Part shown: positions 1 through 8,888 of the stretch, piece by piece | How the letters are laid out: every line of letters starts with the position of its first letter | Position numbering within the stretch: the stretch's first letter is position 1 | Made by a program: the position numbers and the translations under genes | The notes under the pieces: model-generated | What the model was told of the DNA's origin: nothing | Databases searched by the model: none | The model's input: the letters and a program-made list of their open reading frames with translations, nothing else | Source of the DNA: JBEIGE01 sp040382055 | GTDB lineage: Bacteria; Pseudomonadota; Gammaproteobacteria; Burkholderiales; Burkholderiaceae_C | DNA: 64,000 nucleotides | Reading direction: 5' to 3' | NCBI GenBank assembly: GCA_040382055.1 | Contig: JBEIGE010000005.1 | Coordinates: forward strand, 62,001-126,000

Positions 1-161
1 CTTGTCAGGCGGCGCAATACGGCAGCAGAGTCAGGCCCGCGGTTGACCAGGTCACCCAGCAGATACAGGGTGTCGCGGCTGGGGGAGAAAGAAATTTCAT
101 CGAGCAGGCGCTGCAAAGCAGCATCACAGCCCTGGACATCGCCAATCAAGTAAAGTGCCAT
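1..161 (-). CDS. apaH: Symmetrical bis(5'-nucleosyl)-tetraphosphatase, 5' part only
   Basis: The first 53 codons of a minus-strand gene that runs off the left edge of the window. The translation begins MALYLIGDVQGC and continues with LLGDLVNRGP, the two metal-binding signatures (GDxQGC and GDLVNRGP) of calcineurin-like phosphoesterases of the ApaH family. ApaH cleaves Ap4A symmetrically to two ADP and acts in the cytoplasm, limiting alarmone-type dinucleotides. The start codon lies 23 bases from the proposed start of the divergent CNNM/CorC gene, so the two promoters must overlap or sit inside each other's coding region. A generic serine/threonine phosphatase is unlikely, because the GDVQGC and NRGP spacing fits ApaH closely. 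Confidence 0.9.
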   Translation of the reverse strand, partial: MALYLIGDVQGCDAALQRLLDEISFSPSRDTLYLLGDLVNRGPDSAAVLRRLT

Positions 162-184
162 GTGTTCATTTTCCCTTGGGTTTC

Positions 185-1492
185 ATGGATTTTTTCCTTA
201 TCGTCTTCCTGATTGTTCTCAATGGCGCATTTGCCATGTCCGAGTTGGCACTCGCGGCCAGCCGCAAAGCCCGCCTGATCGGCATGGCCGAGGCCGGTGA
301 CGGAGGTGCCAAGGCGGCCCTGACCTTGTTGGCCAACCCGAACCAGTTTTTGTCGACCGTGCAGGTCGGAATCACCTCCATCGGGGTGCTCAACGGCATT
401 GTGGGCGAAGCTGCTTTCAGCAGCGGCGTTGCGGCCCGGCTGCAATCCTGGGGTCTGTCAGACCGGGCGGCTGACCTTTCTGCCACCGCCTTGGTGGTCA
501 CCGTGATTACTTTTGTGACCATCATTTTTGGCGAGTTGGTCCCTAAGCGGATTGGTCAGCTTTACCCCGAGCCGGTGGCGCGCTGGATGGCTCGCCCCAT
601 GCTTTGGCTGGCTACGGCGGCCCGCCCGTTTGTGATGCTGCTGTCTGCGACAACCCAGGGCACGCTCAAGTTGCTGCACATCGACACCGCCAGAGCCCAT
701 GTTGTGACTGAGGAAGAGATTGCCCACAGTCTGGAGGAGGGCGTTGATGCCGGTGTCATTGAGGCGCATGAGCACCAGATGGTTCAGAATGTTTTTCTGC
801 TTGACGAGCGACCGCTGACCTCACTGATGGTGCCGCGCTCGGACATCCAGTGGCTTGAGGCCAGCCACACGGTGGCCCAGAGTCTGAAGCACGCTGTTGA
901 ACGGGTGGGTGATCTGGATGAGCCTATTGTTCACTCCTGGTATCCGGTGTGCCGCCGTTCCCTTGACGAAGTGGTGGGCATCATCAGTGTGGGACAACTC
1001 ATCGCTTTGGGTGAGGCACACGCAGGAACCATTGAGTCACACGCGCTGCCGGCGGTGTTTGTTCCTGAAACGCTTTCAGGCATGGAGCTTGTAGAGCAGT
1101 TTCGCGCCCGTTCGGGGCGCATGGTCTTTGTCGTGGACGAATACGGCGTGGTCCAGGGCTTGTTGACGCCCGGCAATCTGCTCGAGGCCATTACCGGAGA
1201 GCTCAAGCCTCAGGCTCAGGTTGAGGCCTGGGCCACCTTGCGCGACGATGGCTCCTGGCTGATAGACGGCATGATGCCCGTAGGCGAACTTAAAAACCGG
1301 CTCGGCATCCGGGATTTGCCGGAAGAAGACCGGGGGCGGTACAACACCGTCGCCGGGCTGTTGATGTCGGTCAGCGGGGAGCTGCCGCAAACCGGCGCGC
1401 GCGTGGATTGCGTGGGCTGGCGCTTTGAGGTGGTGGACCTGGACGGCAAGCGCATAGACAAGGTGATTGCCGCCAAAATTGACACGGCTTGA
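185..1492 (+). CDS. CNNM/CorC (TlyC/HlyC) family membrane protein with CBS pair
   Basis: About 435 residues. The N-terminal ~190 residues are a DUF21/CNNM transmembrane region (MDFFLIVFLIVLNG opening helix, then the conserved NGAFAMSELAL stretch). A CBS-domain pair follows at roughly 210-335 and a C-terminal CorC_HlyC domain at ~350-430. This architecture belongs to proteins called hemolysin-like in older annotation. Better-studied relatives are Mg2+/Co2+ efflux or homeostasis proteins of the inner membrane. I chose the ATG at 185, which puts the first hydrophobic helix at the N-terminus; an in-frame ATG at 155 would add ten residues and overlap apaH. True haemolytic activity is not implied. 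The exact ion is unknown. Confidence 0.85.
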   Translation: MDFFLIVFLIVLNGAFAMSELALAASRKARLIGMAEAGDGGAKAALTLLANPNQFLSTVQVGITSIGVLNGIVGEAAFSSGVAARLQSWGLSDRAADLSATALVVTVITFVTIIFGELVPKRIGQLYPEPVARWMARPMLWLATAARPFVMLLSATTQGTLKLLHIDTARAHVVTEEEIAHSLEEGVDAGVIEAHEHQMVQNVFLLDERPLTSLMVPRSDIQWLEASHTVAQSLKHAVERVGDLDEPIVHSWYPVCRRSLDEVVGIISVGQLIALGEAHAGTIESHALPAVFVPETLSGMELVEQFRARSGRMVFVVDEYGVVQGLLTPGNLLEAITGELKPQAQVEAWATLRDDGSWLIDGMMPVGELKNRLGIRDLPEEDRGRYNTVAGLLMSVSGELPQTGARVDCVGWRFEVVDLDGKRIDKVIAAKIDTA

Positions 1493-1563
1493 ATTTCTTT
1501 TCTGTTGCTCTCAGAAAGCCGGTTCGGTCAGTCACAATAAACCATGACTCCCTAAACACCACC

Positions 1564-3801
1564 ATGAGCGACTCACACGACCTTGACAGTGGCGGCTCCA
1601 GTGCGGAAGTTCATGTCGACCATGAGGCAGAACGCCAACTCGCCCAGGCGCTCCAGGAAGGGCGGTGCCAGGACCCTTTTGCCAGCCTGGGCCCGCATGC
1701 CAGTGGCCGTGCGGGACATTACCGTTTTCGCGCTTTCCTGCCGGGTTCGTACAGCGTTGAACTGGTCAGCCGGGACACCCATGACGTGCTGTTGGCTCTG
1801 GCGCCTGTTGAGGGCAGCGCTTTGTTTGTCGGCGATTGGCTGACCCAGGACCCAAGCGCTTATCTGTTGCGCATCAGTTCCGGTCTGGGCACCCGGTGTA
1901 TTGAGGATGCGTTTCGTTTTGGCCTGTGGCTGGGTGATACCGATGTCTGGTTGCTCAAAGAGGGAAGTCATCTGCGACCCTGGGAGAAACTGGGCGCGCA
2001 TCCCTGCACCATGCAGGACGTGGCGGGCGTGGCTTTTGCGGTCTGGGCACCCAATGCCAGGCAGGTGTCACTGGCAGGCGACTTCAACCTCTGGAACAGC
2101 CGTTGTCATCCCATGCGCTTTCGCCGGGAGTGCGGCGTTTGGGAGTTGTTTGTGCCGGGCATCGAGGCCGGTGCCTGGTACAAATTCGATGTCCTGGGCG
2201 CAGATGGTCAGCGCGTGCTTAAAACCGACCCCTATGCGCTGAGCACCGAGTTGCCGCCCGGCAACGCAGCGCGTGTGATGGCCTTGCCAGATCCGGTCGA
2301 AGGGCGCAGCACCCTTCGCCGGGCTGCCAATGCGCTTAACGCGCCCATCAGCATTTATGAAGTGCATGCAGGCTCCTGGAGACGCCAAGACGGGGATGTT
2401 CCGGACTGGAACTATCTCACCCGCACCCTGATTCCTTATGTGGTGGATTTGGGCTTTACGCACATTGAACTGTTACCCATCAATGAACATCCCTTCTATG
2501 CGTCTTGGGGGTATCAGCCCACAGGCTTGTACTCGCCCACCGCCCGTTATGGATCGCCCCAGGATTTCAGCGCTTTCGTTTCTGCGGTTCATGCGGCCGG
2601 CCTGCAGCTGATTCTGGATTGGGTGCCCGGCCACTTCCCGACCGACGCGCATGCCCTGGCCCGTTTTGATGGAACACCCCAGTACGAGCATGCCGACCCG
2701 CGCGAAGGTTTCCATCAGGACTGGAATACCCTGATCTACAACTTCGGTCGTGCCGAGGTGCGCAACTTTCTGGTGGGCAATGCCTTGTTCTGGATTGAGC
2801 GCTACGGCATCGATGGCCTGCGGGTGGACGCTGTGGCTTCCATGCTCTACCGCGACTACAGCCGCTCGCATGGGCAGTGGATCCCCAACAAAAACGGGGG
2901 TCGCGAAAACCTGGAGGCCATAGATTTCCTGCGCGATACCAACCGTGTGATTGGTCAGCAGGCTCCGGGGTCGGTCACCATGGCTGAAGAGTCCACTGCA
3001 TTTCCGGGCGTGTCTGCGCCGCCCTGGGTCGGTGGCCTGGGCTTTAACTACAAATGGAATATGGGCTGGATGCACGACACCTTGTCGTACTTTCAGCGCG
3101 ATCCCGTGGTGCGCCAGTACCACCATGACCAGATCAGTTTTGCCATGATGTACGCCTACAGTGAGCACTTTGTGCTGCCGCTCTCGCACGACGAAGTCGT
3201 GCACGGCAAGGGCTCACTGTATTCCCGCATGTGGGGTGACCCCTGGCAAAAGTTGGCCAACCTCAAGTCGCTGTTTGCCCTGATGTATGCCCACCCCGGG
3301 CGCAAGCTGTTGTTCATGGGCTCTGAGCTGGCGCAACCGCGCGAGTGGAACCACGACGCCGCGCTGGACTGGCAGGTGCTGGACGACCCCGGCCACCGGG
3401 GCGTGCAAAGTCTGGTACGCGACATCAACCACCTCTACCGCAGCCGGGCCGCCTTGCACCAGCGTGACGACGAGTCCGGCGGATTCGCATGGGTGGAAGT
3501 GAACGACCGCAGCCATTGCGTTTTCGGCTTCATGCGTTATGGCCACACCCCGCAGGCGCAGATGCTGGTGGCCTGTAACTTCACGCCGGTTCCGCGCATG
3601 GGCTACCGCTTGGGCGTGCCCCAGGGCGGAGTCTGGCAGGAATGCCTGAACACCGATGCCAGGCATTACGCCGGCAGCGGTGTGGGGAACTTCGGCGCGG
3701 TCATGGCCCAGGATGTTCCAGCGCATGGCCATGCGCACTCGGTTTGTTTAAACCTGCCACCGCTGGCCGTACTCTGGCTCGAACCCGCTCCCGCCCCATG
3801 A
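1564..3801 (+). CDS. glgB: 1,4-alpha-glucan branching enzyme
   Basis: About 745 residues, the usual size for the long GlgB type. An N-terminal CBM48-like region contains the FAVWAPNARQVSLAGDFN stretch near residue 160. The GH13 barrel carries the nucleophile in GIDGLRVDAVASM, the acid/base Glu in MAEESTAFPG and the transition-state Asp in LPLSHDEVVHGK. It makes alpha-1,6 branches in glycogen by transferring cut alpha-1,4 chains. The start at 1564 (MSDSHD) was chosen because the in-frame upstream stretch lacks family similarity. It is the first gene of the glycogen cluster, and its TGA overlaps the glgX start as ATGA, suggesting translational coupling. Confidence 0.95.
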   Translation: MSDSHDLDSGGSSAEVHVDHEAERQLAQALQEGRCQDPFASLGPHASGRAGHYRFRAFLPGSYSVELVSRDTHDVLLALAPVEGSALFVGDWLTQDPSAYLLRISSGLGTRCIEDAFRFGLWLGDTDVWLLKEGSHLRPWEKLGAHPCTMQDVAGVAFAVWAPNARQVSLAGDFNLWNSRCHPMRFRRECGVWELFVPGIEAGAWYKFDVLGADGQRVLKTDPYALSTELPPGNAARVMALPDPVEGRSTLRRAANALNAPISIYEVHAGSWRRQDGDVPDWNYLTRTLIPYVVDLGFTHIELLPINEHPFYASWGYQPTGLYSPTARYGSPQDFSAFVSAVHAAGLQLILDWVPGHFPTDAHALARFDGTPQYEHADPREGFHQDWNTLIYNFGRAEVRNFLVGNALFWIERYGIDGLRVDAVASMLYRDYSRSHGQWIPNKNGGRENLEAIDFLRDTNRVIGQQAPGSVTMAEESTAFPGVSAPPWVGGLGFNYKWNMGWMHDTLSYFQRDPVVRQYHHDQISFAMMYAYSEHFVLPLSHDEVVHGKGSLYSRMWGDPWQKLANLKSLFALMYAHPGRKLLFMGSELAQPREWNHDAALDWQVLDDPGHRGVQSLVRDINHLYRSRAALHQRDDESGGFAWVEVNDRSHCVFGFMRYGHTPQAQMLVACNFTPVPRMGYRLGVPQGGVWQECLNTDARHYAGSGVGNFGAVMAQDVPAHGHAHSVCLNLPPLAVLWLEPAPAP

Positions 3802-6047
3802 TGGCCAACACCGCCATGGCCAGCACCGCCAGCCCAGACCTCTCACCCTGTCTGCCGGGCAAACCCTGGCCGCTAGGGGCAAGCCTGATGAGGAGTGATG
3901 GCCACAGCGGTGTGAACCTGGCCGTATTTTCACGCCATGCCACCGCCGTGTACTGCTGCCTGTTTGACCAGGAGGGCCAGCGTGAAACCGCACGCCAGCG
4001 CTTGCCTGTGCAGACAGACGGTGTCTGGCACGGCTTTCTGCCGGGTATCAAGGCGGGTCAGCTTTATGGCTTGCGTGCAGAGGGTCCCTTTGAGCCTGCT
4101 GCGGGCCACCGCTTCAACCCGGCCAAGCTGCTGATAGACCCTTATGCCCGGGCACTGGTCGGTGACAAGCGCCAGTTGTCGCTGGAGTGCGGGTCGGTAT
4201 TCAAGGAGTCGGGTCAGGAAGAGGCAGATCCGCATGACAACGCCAGCAGGATTCCCAAAGGCTGCGTGATTGATCTGGCCAAAGAGCTTGAGGCAGGCAG
4301 GCAAATTGCCCCTGGCCCGGAGATTGCTCTGGATAAAACCATTTTGTACGAGGCCCATGTGAAAGGCTTGACCCGTCTTCACCCGGATATACCTGAGCCT
4401 ATGCGGGGCACCTATGCCGCGCTGGCCAGTGCACCCATGCTGGCGCACTACAAACGCCTGGGCATCACCACCCTGTGCCTGCTGCCGGTGCATTTGCACA
4501 TAGACGAACTGCATTTGCTGGGCTTGGGCCTGACCAACTACTGGGGCTACAACACGCTGGGTTTTTTCATGCCGGAGCCCGGCTATGCCTGTTCACCAGA
4601 GACGGTGCGCGACGAGTTTCGCGCCATGGTCGATCAGTTGCACAGTCACGGCCTGGAGGTGGTGCTCGATGTGGTCTACAACCACACGGCTGAAACAGAT
4701 ATCAAAGGCCCAACCCTGAGTTGGCGTGGCCTGGACAATGCCAGCAGCTATGCCCGGGATGGTGCTGGCCATTACCTCAACCCTACCGGCTGTGGGAATG
4801 CCTTGAACATGGGCGAGCCGCACAACGTGCAATGGGTGATGGACAGTCTGCGCTGGTGGGCACAGGTTTTCGGTGTGGATGGTTTCCGCTTTGACCTGGC
4901 CACCACCCTGGCACGCGATCCGCTGCTGCACCACTGCTTTCATCCCGGCGGGGCGTTGCTGGCCGCCATTGCACAAGACCCCCTGCTGTCACGCCTGAAA
5001 CGGATTGCCGAGCCCTGGGATATTGGTGTGGGTGGTTATCAGCTGGGTCAGTTTCCCAGTGGCTGGCAGGAGTGGAATGACCAGTTCCGCGACATCACCC
5101 GGTCTTACTGGCTGGGTCACCAATGCACCCGGGGGGCGATGGCACGCACCCTGACCGCGTCCAGCGGCTTGTTTGCTCACCATGGACGCAGCCCGCAGGC
5201 CAGCGTCAACATGATCACTGCCCATGACGGCTTTAACCTGGCCGATCTCACGGCCTATCGGCTCCGTCACAACGAGGCCAATGGCGAGCACAACCGCGAT
5301 GGACATAGCCACAATTATTCTGCCAATGCAGGTGTTGAAGGGCCCAGCGACGATCCCGCGGTTGGGCACCAGCGCGCGCTCTGGCGCAGGGCGCTGTTGT
5401 CCACCCTGATGCTGGCTCAGGGCACGCCCCAGTTGCTGGCCGGTGATGAAATGGGCCACAGCCAGCGTGGCAACAACAACGCCTACTGTCAGGACAATCC
5501 GACCACCTGGCTGGACTGGGCGCATGCGGATACGGCCATGATGTCCTTTGTGGCCGGCTTGACCGGGCTGCGCAGACGTTATCCGGCGCTACGCCACACG
5601 CGCTGGTTTCAAGGTCAGCCCATCCACGAACGCAGGCAAGGCTACCGTCCAGGCAGTGATATCGCCTGGCTGGGACCCAATGGTCAGCCCCTGACGGATC
5701 ACGCGTGGGACGACAGCACACAAAGTAGTTTTGCCTGTGTGATCGAGGTGGCCGAAGCGAGTGCCGTGCAGGCGCAGGCCAGCGAGCGCGTGATGTTGTT
5801 GTTCAATGCGGGACCCCAAGCATTGCCGTTTGTCTTGCCGCCCGGGCCGTGGCGCATGGCACTTGACAGCGCTGCCGCTCAGGTGCAAGCGGGACCCTTT
5901 ACGCCCGCAGACCAGACCATCTACGATGTGTGCGATGTGTCGGCCACTACCGTCATGCTGTTGGTGCAGGCCATCGAGTCGGACCAAGCCGGCAACCGCG
6001 CTGCTGCCAGCGTTACCACGGCAGGTTTGCCACAGGCTGCACCATGA
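3798..6047 (+). CDS. glgX: Glycogen debranching enzyme GlgX
   Basis: About 749 residues, a GH13 isoamylase-type enzyme. An N-terminal CBM48 region (SGVNLAVFSRHATAVYCCLF, residues ~38-57) precedes a barrel with EVVLDVVYNHTAE, the nucleophile motif GVDGFRFDLATTL, the Glu in RIAEPWDIG and TAHDGFNLADL. GlgX hydrolyses the alpha-1,6 linkages of limit dextrins left by glycogen phosphorylase. The open frame extends upstream to 3642, but the ATG at 3798 forms an ATGA overlap with glgB and starts just before the conserved region. Its own stop overlaps malQ in the same way. A TreX-like isoamylase is an alternative name. GlgX is preferred because of its neighbours. Confidence 0.93.
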   Translation: MMANTAMASTASPDLSPCLPGKPWPLGASLMRSDGHSGVNLAVFSRHATAVYCCLFDQEGQRETARQRLPVQTDGVWHGFLPGIKAGQLYGLRAEGPFEPAAGHRFNPAKLLIDPYARALVGDKRQLSLECGSVFKESGQEEADPHDNASRIPKGCVIDLAKELEAGRQIAPGPEIALDKTILYEAHVKGLTRLHPDIPEPMRGTYAALASAPMLAHYKRLGITTLCLLPVHLHIDELHLLGLGLTNYWGYNTLGFFMPEPGYACSPETVRDEFRAMVDQLHSHGLEVVLDVVYNHTAETDIKGPTLSWRGLDNASSYARDGAGHYLNPTGCGNALNMGEPHNVQWVMDSLRWWAQVFGVDGFRFDLATTLARDPLLHHCFHPGGALLAAIAQDPLLSRLKRIAEPWDIGVGGYQLGQFPSGWQEWNDQFRDITRSYWLGHQCTRGAMARTLTASSGLFAHHGRSPQASVNMITAHDGFNLADLTAYRLRHNEANGEHNRDGHSHNYSANAGVEGPSDDPAVGHQRALWRRALLSTLMLAQGTPQLLAGDEMGHSQRGNNNAYCQDNPTTWLDWAHADTAMMSFVAGLTGLRRRYPALRHTRWFQGQPIHERRQGYRPGSDIAWLGPNGQPLTDHAWDDSTQSSFACVIEVAEASAVQAQASERVMLLFNAGPQALPFVLPPGPWRMALDSAAAQVQAGPFTPADQTIYDVCDVSATTVMLLVQAIESDQAGNRAAASVTTAGLPQAAP

Positions 6048-7546
6048 GCGCCACAGCTGACGTGTTCATGCGACGAAGCAGCGGCATTTTGCTGCACCCC
6101 ACCTCACTGCCCGGCCCCAACGGCTGTGGTGATCTGGGGCCGGCGGCATATCACTTCATTGATTGGCTGGTCAAAGCCGGTCAGAGTCTGTGGCAGGTGT
6201 TGCCGCTGAACCCCGTGGGCCCCGGTAATTCACCTTACCAAAGTGTCTCGACCTTTGCGGGCAGTCCCCTGCTGGTCAATCTGGAGAGCCTGGTCAATCT
6301 GGGCTGGCTGCCCTGGGCTCCCGACACGGCCTATGAAATCAACCGCTGTGACTATGCGCGCGTCACAGAACTTCGCATGACGCGGCTGCGTGCCGCCTGG
6401 TCGGGCTTTTGCCGTCTGGCTACACCGCAGCAGCGGCTGGAGCTGCAGGACTTCTGCGCCCGTCAGGCGCATTGGCTGGATGACTACGCCCTGTTCATGA
6501 CGCTTGATGGTTTGTATGGTTCACCCTGGAACCAGTGGCCGCAAGCATTTGTACAACGCCAGCCGGATGCCCTGGACAGGCTCAGACGAGAGGCAGATCA
6601 GGACATCGGATTCTGGTCATTTGTGCAATGGCAGTTCATGAGCCAATGGCAAAACTTGCGCGACTATGCCAAGGAATCCCATATTCTTATTGTTGGTGAT
6701 GCGCCTATTTTTGTAGCTCACCACTCGGCTGATGTCTGGTCGAATGCCGCGCAGTACCTGCTTGACGAGGCCGGCAACACCCGCGTGGTGGCCGGCGTTC
6801 CCCCCGACTACTTCAGTCCTACCGGCCAGCGCTGGGGTAACCCGCTCTACAACTGGCCTGCCATGCAGGCCGATGGTTTTGCCTGGTGGCAAAGCCGTCT
6901 GGCCCATCAACTCAGCTGTGTCGATGTGTTGCGCCTGGATCATTTCCGCGGCTTTGAGGCTTATTGGGAAATCGCCGCGCATGCACCCAATGCCATCACT
7001 GGCGAATGGCGTGCCGGACCGGGTCGTGCGTTGTTCGACGCCATGCTCAGCGCCCTGGGTCCCTTGCCGCTGATCGCAGAAGATCTGGGGCTGATCACGC
7101 AAGAGGTCAATGACCTGCGCCTGGCTTACGGCTTTCCGGGTATGCGCATCCTGCAATTTGCGTTTGGCGACACACCGGGTAACCCGTATCTGCCGCACAA
7201 CTATGTGCCCCAAACCATTGCCTATACCGGTACGCACGACAACAACACCTCGGTCGGCTGGTGGAACAGCCTGTCAGCGCATGAGCGCGACAGGGTACGC
7301 CGCTACGTCGGGCCGCAGGCCGATGTGGCGATTCACTGGGCGCTGATTCGCGCGCTGTCCCAATCGGTGGCGGCTACGGTGATCTATCCTTTTCAGGATG
7401 TCCTGGGACTGGATGGTTCTCACCGCATGAATGTTCCGGGGCTGTCCCAGGGTTGCTGGGAATGGCGCTTTGAGTGGTTGCAGGTGGGTGAAGCCGCAGC
7501 CTCTGAATTGGCATTTATCACACAAGCGCACGGTCGCAGCGACTGA
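6044..7546 (+). CDS. malQ: 4-alpha-glucanotransferase (amylomaltase)
   Basis: About 500 residues, the typical length of the short GH77 amylomaltases. Diagnostic stretches are LPLNPVGPGNSPYQSVS (substrate loop, ~residue 50), VDVLRLDHFRGFEAYWEI with the catalytic Asp, IAEDLGLITQEV with the acid/base Glu, and YTGTHDNNTSVGWW. The enzyme disproportionates maltooligosaccharides by transferring glucan chains, which recycles the short products left by GlgX and GlgP. The start at 6044 gives an ATGA overlap with glgX. The open frame before it translates glgX sequence out of frame. A 46-base gap separates it from glgC. Confidence 0.93.
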   Translation: MSATADVFMRRSSGILLHPTSLPGPNGCGDLGPAAYHFIDWLVKAGQSLWQVLPLNPVGPGNSPYQSVSTFAGSPLLVNLESLVNLGWLPWAPDTAYEINRCDYARVTELRMTRLRAAWSGFCRLATPQQRLELQDFCARQAHWLDDYALFMTLDGLYGSPWNQWPQAFVQRQPDALDRLRREADQDIGFWSFVQWQFMSQWQNLRDYAKESHILIVGDAPIFVAHHSADVWSNAAQYLLDEAGNTRVVAGVPPDYFSPTGQRWGNPLYNWPAMQADGFAWWQSRLAHQLSCVDVLRLDHFRGFEAYWEIAAHAPNAITGEWRAGPGRALFDAMLSALGPLPLIAEDLGLITQEVNDLRLAYGFPGMRILQFAFGDTPGNPYLPHNYVPQTIAYTGTHDNNTSVGWWNSLSAHERDRVRRYVGPQADVAIHWALIRALSQSVAATVIYPFQDVLGLDGSHRMNVPGLSQGCWEWRFEWLQVGEAAASELAFITQAHGRSD

Positions 7547-7592
7547 CATGATTGATTCATCTCCTCCACCCTAGTCATAAGGCTATACCACC

Positions 7593-8888
7593 ATGGACAA
7601 ACTCAACCCCCAGCAACTGGCCCGAAAAACCATAGGCCTGGTGTTGGCCGGCGGGCGAGGCTCGCGCCTGGAACACCTGACCGACCGCCGAACCAAACCC
7701 GCGGTTTACTTCGGTGGCAAATTCCGCATCATTGACTTTGCCCTGTCCAATTGCATGAACTCGGGTGTCCGCCGTATCGGTGTGCTGACGCAGTACAAGT
7801 CGCACAGCTTGCTGCGCCATCTGCAACGCGGATGGTCTTTTTTGCGCAGTGAATTCAATGAATTCATTGATTTGTTGCCAGCCCAGCAGCGCATTGACGA
7901 AGAGTCCTGGTACCGGGGCACGGCCGATGCGGTTTACCAGAACCTGGATATCTTGCATGCGCACAAGCCTGAGTACATTCTGGTGTTGGCCGGTGATCAC
8001 ATTTACAAGATGGACTATGCCAAGCTGATTGCCGACCACGTGGCCAAAGGCGGTCGTTGCACGGTGGCCTGTATTGAGGTTCCCCTTGAAGAGGCCAGCG
8101 CCTTTGGCGTGATGGCGGTCGACGCCAATCGCCGCATTCTCGAGTTTGTGGAAAAGCCTAGTGATCCGCCTGCCATGCCGGGCAAGCCAGGCATGGCTTT
8201 GGCCAGCATGGGTGTGTATGTTTTTGATGCAGCTTATTTGTATACAGCGCTCAAGAATGACACCGTCACGCCGGGCTCCAGCCACGACTTCGGCAAAGAC
8301 CTGATCCCCGCCATGGTCGCCCGCGGGCATGCGGTGGCCCATCCGTTTGAACTGTCCTGTGTTCGCAGCAGCAGCGTGCGCAGCACGGACGAGACCAAAT
8401 CGTACTGGCGTGATGTCGGTACGGTAGATGCCTACTGGCAAGCCAATCTGGACCTGACTGATCCCCTGCCCGAACTCGACATGTACGACAAGGAGTGGCC
8501 TATCTGGACCTACCAGGAGCAACTTCCACCGGCCAAATATGTTTTCGACAATGACGACAGACGGGGCATGTCTGTGGACTCGCTGGTCTCGGGTGGCTGC
8601 ATCATTTCTGGTGCGCATGTGCGCCGCTCGGTTCTTTTCTCCAGCGTGCGGGTGCATTCCTACAGCACCGTGGAGGAGTCTGTGCTGCTGCCACAGGTCG
8701 ATATCGGGCCGGGCTGTCACCTCAAGCGGGTGGTGGTGGACAACGGATGCCACATTCCGGCGGGCATGCGTATCGGTTTTGATGCAGCTGAGGACGCCCG
8801 TCGCTTTTACCGCACCGCCAAAGGGGTGGTGCTGGTGACCCTGTCCATGCTCGAAGCCCTGGGGCATCTGCCTGACGAACTGCAATGA
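7593..8888 (+). CDS. glgC: Glucose-1-phosphate adenylyltransferase (ADP-glucose pyrophosphorylase)
   Basis: 431 residues, full length. The N-terminal nucleotidyltransferase signature is GLVLAGGRGSRLEHLTDRR, followed by KPAVYFGGKFRIIDFALSNC. A C-terminal left-handed beta-helix region (VSGGCIISGAHVRRSVLFSS) completes the family architecture. It makes ADP-glucose from ATP and glucose-1-phosphate, the committed and allosterically controlled step of bacterial glycogen synthesis. The TGA overlaps the glgA start as ATGA (8885-8888), so the two synthesis enzymes are probably translationally coupled. A weak AAGG precedes the ATG. Confidence 0.96.
   Translation: MDKLNPQQLARKTIGLVLAGGRGSRLEHLTDRRTKPAVYFGGKFRIIDFALSNCMNSGVRRIGVLTQYKSHSLLRHLQRGWSFLRSEFNEFIDLLPAQQRIDEESWYRGTADAVYQNLDILHAHKPEYILVLAGDHIYKMDYAKLIADHVAKGGRCTVACIEVPLEEASAFGVMAVDANRRILEFVEKPSDPPAMPGKPGMALASMGVYVFDAAYLYTALKNDTVTPGSSHDFGKDLIPAMVARGHAVAHPFELSCVRSSSVRSTDETKSYWRDVGTVDAYWQANLDLTDPLPELDMYDKEWPIWTYQEQLPPAKYVFDNDDRRGMSVDSLVSGGCIISGAHVRRSVLFSSVRVHSYSTVEESVLLPQVDIGPGCHLKRVVVDNGCHIPAGMRIGFDAAEDARRFYRTAKGVVLVTLSMLEALGHLPDELQ

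Noticed and set aside
6680..6725. AT-rich patch in malQ resembling the dispersed repeat in reverse
   Set aside because: The left-end motif fits, but the spacing and right end do not, and the encoded residues (LIVGDAPIFVA) match what MalQ normally has there.
7575..8885. 436-codon open frame antisense to glgC
   Set aside because: It mirrors glgC over nearly its full length. glgC has clear motifs; the antisense product has none.
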